A stretch of 64,000 bases of DNA, taken from Rhodospirillaceae bacterium. Lineage in GTDB: Bacteria > Pseudomonadota > Alphaproteobacteria > UBA6615. Made by a program: the position numbers and the translations under genes. Below the pieces are notes generated by a model. The model did no database searches and was not told the origin of the DNA. It saw nothing but the letters and a program-made list of their open reading frames with translations. The stretch lies in the NCBI GenBank assembly GCA_002713365.1, contig PASR01000014.1:1-64000 (forward strand), in the 5' to 3' direction. This document shows positions 60,826 to 64,000 of the stretch, piece by piece. Positions within the stretch are counted from its first letter, which is position 1; every line of letters begins with the position of its first letter.

Positions 60826-61428
60826 TTAGATGCGTGTGGAAAGCCAAATAGCGAGACGAGAACTAGCTTTTACTGCTCTTGATAGTATTGGATAAGTTTC
60901 ACTTGATCCTTCAATTTGACTAACGTCATTTTCAGAAGTAGCGGCTATATGGTTAAGGCCAATTTTCTTGTGCTCAATTTCTTCTGCACGAAAATCATCT
61001 ATTATATCGCTAAGCTCTTTCTCATCATCCCCTAATTTTTCGTATTGTTCATTGTAATGTTCTTCAATTACCTCTTCAACGGCGACAGTACAGGCCATTG
61101 CTGCCCGCTCACTTATAGCGGCGCTTAAAACTCCAAGTGAGTAACCTGCAATATGCCAAAGTGGTGATAAAACTGTAGGTCGGACCCTGCGTTTAATGAT
61201 CATTTGGTCGAAAGTTTCGAGATGTCTTTTTTCTTGGTCAGCCATATGCTGAATAACTTTACCTATCGGACGGTTTCCAAGTACTGCAAGCTGGCCTTCA
61301 TAGATACGTGCAGCGCCATATTCTCCGGCATGATCTACACGTATCATTTGCTCAATTTGTGTTTTTTTATCAGGATCTCCGTGAAGGAGTTGATTATTTT
61401 TAAGTATTTTTTTGTTTTTTACGGTCAT
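60826..61428 (-). CDS. coq7: Demethoxyubiquinone hydroxylase Coq7
   Basis: Di-iron hydroxylase of the penultimate step in ubiquinone synthesis. A 200-residue protein with a ferritin-like arrangement: RVDHAGEYGAARIYEGQL, MADQEKRHLETFDQMI, CTVAVEEVIEEHYNEQ and DDFRAEEIEHKKIG hold the E/ExxH ligands. I use ATG 61428; an in-frame GTG six bases upstream is the alternative. Confidence 0.95.
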   Translation of the reverse strand: MTVKNKKILKNNQLLHGDPDKKTQIEQMIRVDHAGEYGAARIYEGQLAVLGNRPIGKVIQHMADQEKRHLETFDQMIIKRRVRPTVLSPLWHIAGYSLGVLSAAISERAAMACTVAVEEVIEEHYNEQYEKLGDDEKELSDIIDDFRAEEIEHKKIGLNHIAATSENDVSQIEGSSETYPILSRAVKASSRLAIWLSTRI

Positions 61429-61448
61429 TATCACAAATGTTTAAATAT

Positions 61449-62036
61449 CTATAAATAAAATTTTAATCCTATATAGCCTAGGCATAGAATTATACAAATA
61501 ACTAAAATGAGCCAACCAAGATAACGTTCAATGAATTTTCGAATAATTGGGCCAAAATACCAAAGTAAACCGGCTATTAAAAAGAAACGCAATCCTCTAG
61601 AAATAGCTGAAGCAATACCAAAGGTAAATAGATCTAAGTGGGTTACTCCACTAGCAATGGTAATTACCTTGTATGGAAATGGTGTAATGCCAAAGAAAGC
61701 AACAATCCAACCACCCATTTCAATGTAACGTTGGCTAAAGCGGTAAAATGCACTTTCCAACCCATATAGATAAATAACTTTTTGGCCTATAGTATCAAAA
61801 AGAAACGCACCAATTGTATAACCAAGAAAACCTCCCAGAACGGACATTATAGTACAAATTGTAGCTAATCTCCATGCCCGCTCGCGTGCAGCTAATATCA
61901 TAGGGATTAGAATTATATCTGGAGGTATCGGAAAAACTGAGCTTTCAGCAAAGGCGACTGCTGCTAGAATCCAGACCGCATAACGTGCAGAGCTTACATG
62001 TATAACGTAATTATATATCTTACGCATAACTGACAA
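61449..62036 (-). CDS. DedA/YqaA-family membrane protein
   Basis: A 195-residue membrane protein with four to five hydrophobic segments. SSVFPIPPDIILIPMILAARERAWRLATICTIMSVLGGFLGYTIG and FFGITPFPYKVITIASGV are signatures of the VTT/DedA family (YqaA branch), involved in lipid flipping or membrane homeostasis. Fourteen bases from coq7 in the same direction. Confidence 0.9.
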   Translation of the reverse strand: MSVMRKIYNYVIHVSSARYAVWILAAVAFAESSVFPIPPDIILIPMILAARERAWRLATICTIMSVLGGFLGYTIGAFLFDTIGQKVIYLYGLESAFYRFSQRYIEMGGWIVAFFGITPFPYKVITIASGVTHLDLFTFGIASAISRGLRFFLIAGLLWYFGPIIRKFIERYLGWLILVICIILCLGYIGLKFYL

Positions 62037-62178
62037 GACCTCGTATCGATCTTAAAATTATTTCATGCCCTTTAGCAGTAGCGCGTATCATATGTCCACA
62101 TTTTGTGATGATTGGTAAATCAATTAGATTGCTAACATTGACGCATAAAGGATAGACTATTAGTTCTTTTAATTAAAT

Positions 62179-62265
62179 GCGGGCGTGGCGGAATTGGTAG
62201 ACGCGCGGGATTCAAAATCCCGTTCTGGCAACAGAGTGAGAGTTCGATTCTCTCCGCCCGCACCA
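62179..62265 (+). tRNA. tRNA-Leu (anticodon CAA)
   Basis: Class II tRNA, 87 bases with encoded CCA. Acceptor GCGGGCG pairs with CGCCCGC, discriminator A and CCA at 62263-62265. The anticodon loop TTCAAAA between CGGGA and TCCCG gives CAA. A long variable arm and T-loop GTTCGATTC are present. Decodes UUG. Confidence 0.96.
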
Positions 62266-62342
62266 TTGATAATTACTAATTGGCCCTGAGTTTCTTTATT
62301 TATAAATGCTAATCTCAGTGCTGAAACGAGAGCGAGGAAGCT

Positions 62343-63101
62343 ATGGCTGATTATAAAACTGCTTTTTCAAATCGCAATTCTGATGAAATAACTCCCGTTA
62401 TGCGTGCTAATATTAATAAAACTCTAGCCAGGGCATTAACTACTTTGGAGGCCAAGACTGAGCCGGAGCACACCGCTCTAGTTGTAGTTGATGTTCAGAA
62501 CGACTTTTGCGCTGAAGGCGGAATGCTAGATACAGAAGGATTCGATTTGACGCGTATTCAAACTATGGTGCCCAGGCTGGTTAATCTAATTTCAAAAGCT
62601 CGTGAGGCCGGTTGTTTGATTGTTTATATTCAGACTATCTACAATGCAGAGATGAACCTGATGTCTGATGTCTGGCTGGAACAGTCTTTGCGACAGTGGA
62701 AGGGAAGATTCATCGAGTATCCGGTCTGCATGCAAGGTGGTTGGGGTGGAGATTTTTACGATGGCATAAAGCCACTTCCCGGCGAACCTATTATACATAA
62801 GCACCGATATGGTGGTTTTATTGGTACAAATCTCGATATGGTATTGCGTTCCAATGGCATTCGATCGCTTATCATGACTGGTGCTATAACTAACGGTTGT
62901 GTTGAATCGACCGCTCGAGATGGCTTCTTTCATGATTACTACATAGTTTTTGCTGATGACTGTACTGGCACTGTTAATGAAGATATGCACAATGCGACTC
63001 TCGTAAATATCGACCGTTGGTTTGGGCAGGTAGTGAAAGCCGAAGAGGTAATCAGTTGCTGGCATGATGCTGGGAAACTAGACGATGAAGTAGCAAGTTA
63101 G
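62343..63101 (+). CDS. Isochorismatase-like cysteine hydrolase
   Basis: A 252-residue protein. The catalytic aspartate is in VVVDVQNDFCAEGG and the nucleophilic cysteine in TGAITNGCVESTARDGFFHDY; the lysine is probably in HKHRYGG. Members hydrolyse amides (for example ureidoacrylate or biuret-type substrates) or enol ethers; it is not assignable further. It is separated by 73 bases from the acyl-CoA dehydrogenase. Confidence 0.85.
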   Translation: MADYKTAFSNRNSDEITPVMRANINKTLARALTTLEAKTEPEHTALVVVDVQNDFCAEGGMLDTEGFDLTRIQTMVPRLVNLISKAREAGCLIVYIQTIYNAEMNLMSDVWLEQSLRQWKGRFIEYPVCMQGGWGGDFYDGIKPLPGEPIIHKHRYGGFIGTNLDMVLRSNGIRSLIMTGAITNGCVESTARDGFFHDYYIVFADDCTGTVNEDMHNATLVNIDRWFGQVVKAEEVISCWHDAGKLDDEVAS

Positions 63102-63174
63102 CAATAATTTTACCCTCTTAGATTGGGTTTAATTGCAGTTCCCTTATAATTTAATTTACGGGCCTTTTGAAAAT

Positions 63175-64000
63175 ATGAATGATAGCTTTATTGATATAAG
63201 ATCTTCAGTTGCATCTCTTTGTGAGGAATTCAATTTAGAATATTGGCGCGAACTTGACGAGCAAAGGGCCTATCCATCCGAGTTTGTTGCTGCAATGACT
63301 AAGTCAGGTTTTTTAGGGGCTTTAATCCCTGAAGAGTATGGGGGTAGTGGCTTGGGGATATCTGCAGCTGCTGCAATACTAGAGGAGGTCCATATAAGCG
63401 GAGGCAATGCGGCTGAATGTCATGCACAAATGTATATAATGGGGACTGTGTTAAAACATGGCTCCAATGAACAAAAGAAAAAATACTTACCGGAAATTGC
63501 TTCTGGAAATATTAGGCTGCAGGCCTTTGGTGTAACTGAACCTTCTAGTGGCACTGACACTGCTAGTCTTACTACTACCGCAAAGCTTGAAGGAAATAAC
63601 TATATTGTTAATGGACAAAAAGTATGGACATCTCGTGCAGAGCACTCAGATTTAATGCTGCTTTTAGCACGAACAACTCCAAGAGAAGAAGTAGAGCGTC
63701 GCCACCAGGGCCTATCAGTATTTTTAGTAGATATGAAGACCTCTGTCGGCCAAGGTCTTTCTATCCGGCCGATAAAAACAATGATTAACCATGCTACGAC
63801 AGAAGTGTTTTTTGATAACTTGGTTGTACCTGCTGAGAATTTGATTGGAGAAGAAGGTAAGGGGTTTAGATATATACTGGATGGTATGAATGCTGAACGA
63901 ATACTCATATCTGCGGAATGTATTGGAGATGCCAGGTGGTTTGTTAAAAAAGCAACTGAATATGCAAACGATAGAAGTGTATTTGGAAGACCAATTGGTC
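63175..64000 (+). CDS. Acyl-CoA dehydrogenase (3' end beyond window)
   Basis: The frame starts at ATG 63175 and is open to the right edge (275 codons visible). FLGALIPEEYGGSGLGISAAAAILEEVH, AFGVTEPSSGTDT, the substrate and flavin region NGQKVWTSRAEHSDLMLLLART, and VFGRPIG near the edge identify an acyl-CoA dehydrogenase. It would deliver electrons to the EtfAB encoded nearby. The catalytic glutamate lies beyond or near the edge and the substrate chain type is unknown. Confidence 0.93.
   Translation, partial: MNDSFIDIRSSVASLCEEFNLEYWRELDEQRAYPSEFVAAMTKSGFLGALIPEEYGGSGLGISAAAAILEEVHISGGNAAECHAQMYIMGTVLKHGSNEQKKKYLPEIASGNIRLQAFGVTEPSSGTDTASLTTTAKLEGNNYIVNGQKVWTSRAEHSDLMLLLARTTPREEVERRHQGLSVFLVDMKTSVGQGLSIRPIKTMINHATTEVFFDNLVVPAENLIGEEGKGFRYILDGMNAERILISAECIGDARWFVKKATEYANDRSVFGRPIG

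Overview
The window looks like part of the chromosome of a low-G+C, aerobic, probably free-living alphaproteobacterium. I infer this from gene order rather than from any marker search. Several blocks follow arrangements I know from Alphaproteobacteria: rplU-rpmA-obgE-proB-proA-nadD-rsfS-rlmH, then ctpA and rppH; xerC-DUF484-transaldolase-priA-atpHAGDC; sdhCDAB near zapE-mdh-sucCD; tyrA-hisC-chorismate mutase beside DUF2125, ChaC, plsC and ydcF; lysA-lptM-argH opposite a TlpA thioredoxin; and a PduO-type adenosyltransferase-etfB-etfA-hbd. A complete TCA and respiratory gene set, ubiquinone synthesis (coq7) and several 2-oxoglutarate or Fe(II) oxygenases point to an aerobe. Intergenic DNA is very A+T rich.

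Layout: 1-3.2 kb is an accessory stretch with a TPR remnant, a TPR/2OG-oxygenase fusion, tRNA-Ser(CGA) and a second related oxygenase. 3.2-12.3 kb is a long forward block of ribosome, proline, NAD, glycolysis, protease and RNA-decay genes. 12.3-20.8 kb is a reverse block with a ferritin-like protein, the F1 ATP synthase operon and priA. 20.9-23.3 kb is forward (transaldolase, DUF484, xerC). 23.3-36.9 kb is mostly reverse: two MFS transporters, sucDC, mdh, zapE, a three-gene insertion (SAF-domain dehydrogenase, CMD protein, PhyH oxygenase) and sdhBADC. 38.7-63.1 kb holds amino-acid synthesis (metXW, chorismate mutase-hisC-tyrA, lysA, argH), lipid and envelope genes, electron-transfer flavoprotein genes, tRNA and DNA repair or modification genes, coq7, DedA, tRNA-Leu(CAA) and an isochorismatase-like hydrolase. 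An acyl-CoA dehydrogenase runs off the right edge.

The most unusual region is the 1.8 kb gap between sdhC and the LysE-like gene (36898-38679). It begins with an A+T-rich tract and a cluster of DnaA-box-like 9-mers (a possible replication origin). A sigma70-like promoter follows at 37299-37327, then about 0.9 kb of comparatively G+C-rich sequence full of hairpins, a possible pseudoknot and long inverted repeats. It ends in a near-perfect intrinsic terminator at 38173-38228. No convincing protein is encoded. I read it as the gene of a large structured noncoding RNA of about 895 nt that I cannot assign to RNase P, tmRNA, 6S, SRP or any other class by eye. A second, short reverse-strand RNA may lie just beyond it (38275-38356). 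This is the best candidate for an undescribed system here.

Within otherwise familiar neighbourhoods, some expected partners are absent: ftsE/ftsX between ydcF and the zinc-ribbon gene, sucAB after sucCD, and envC/gpmI between rlmH and ctpA. All functional calls rest on reading motifs and gene order; no database search was run.
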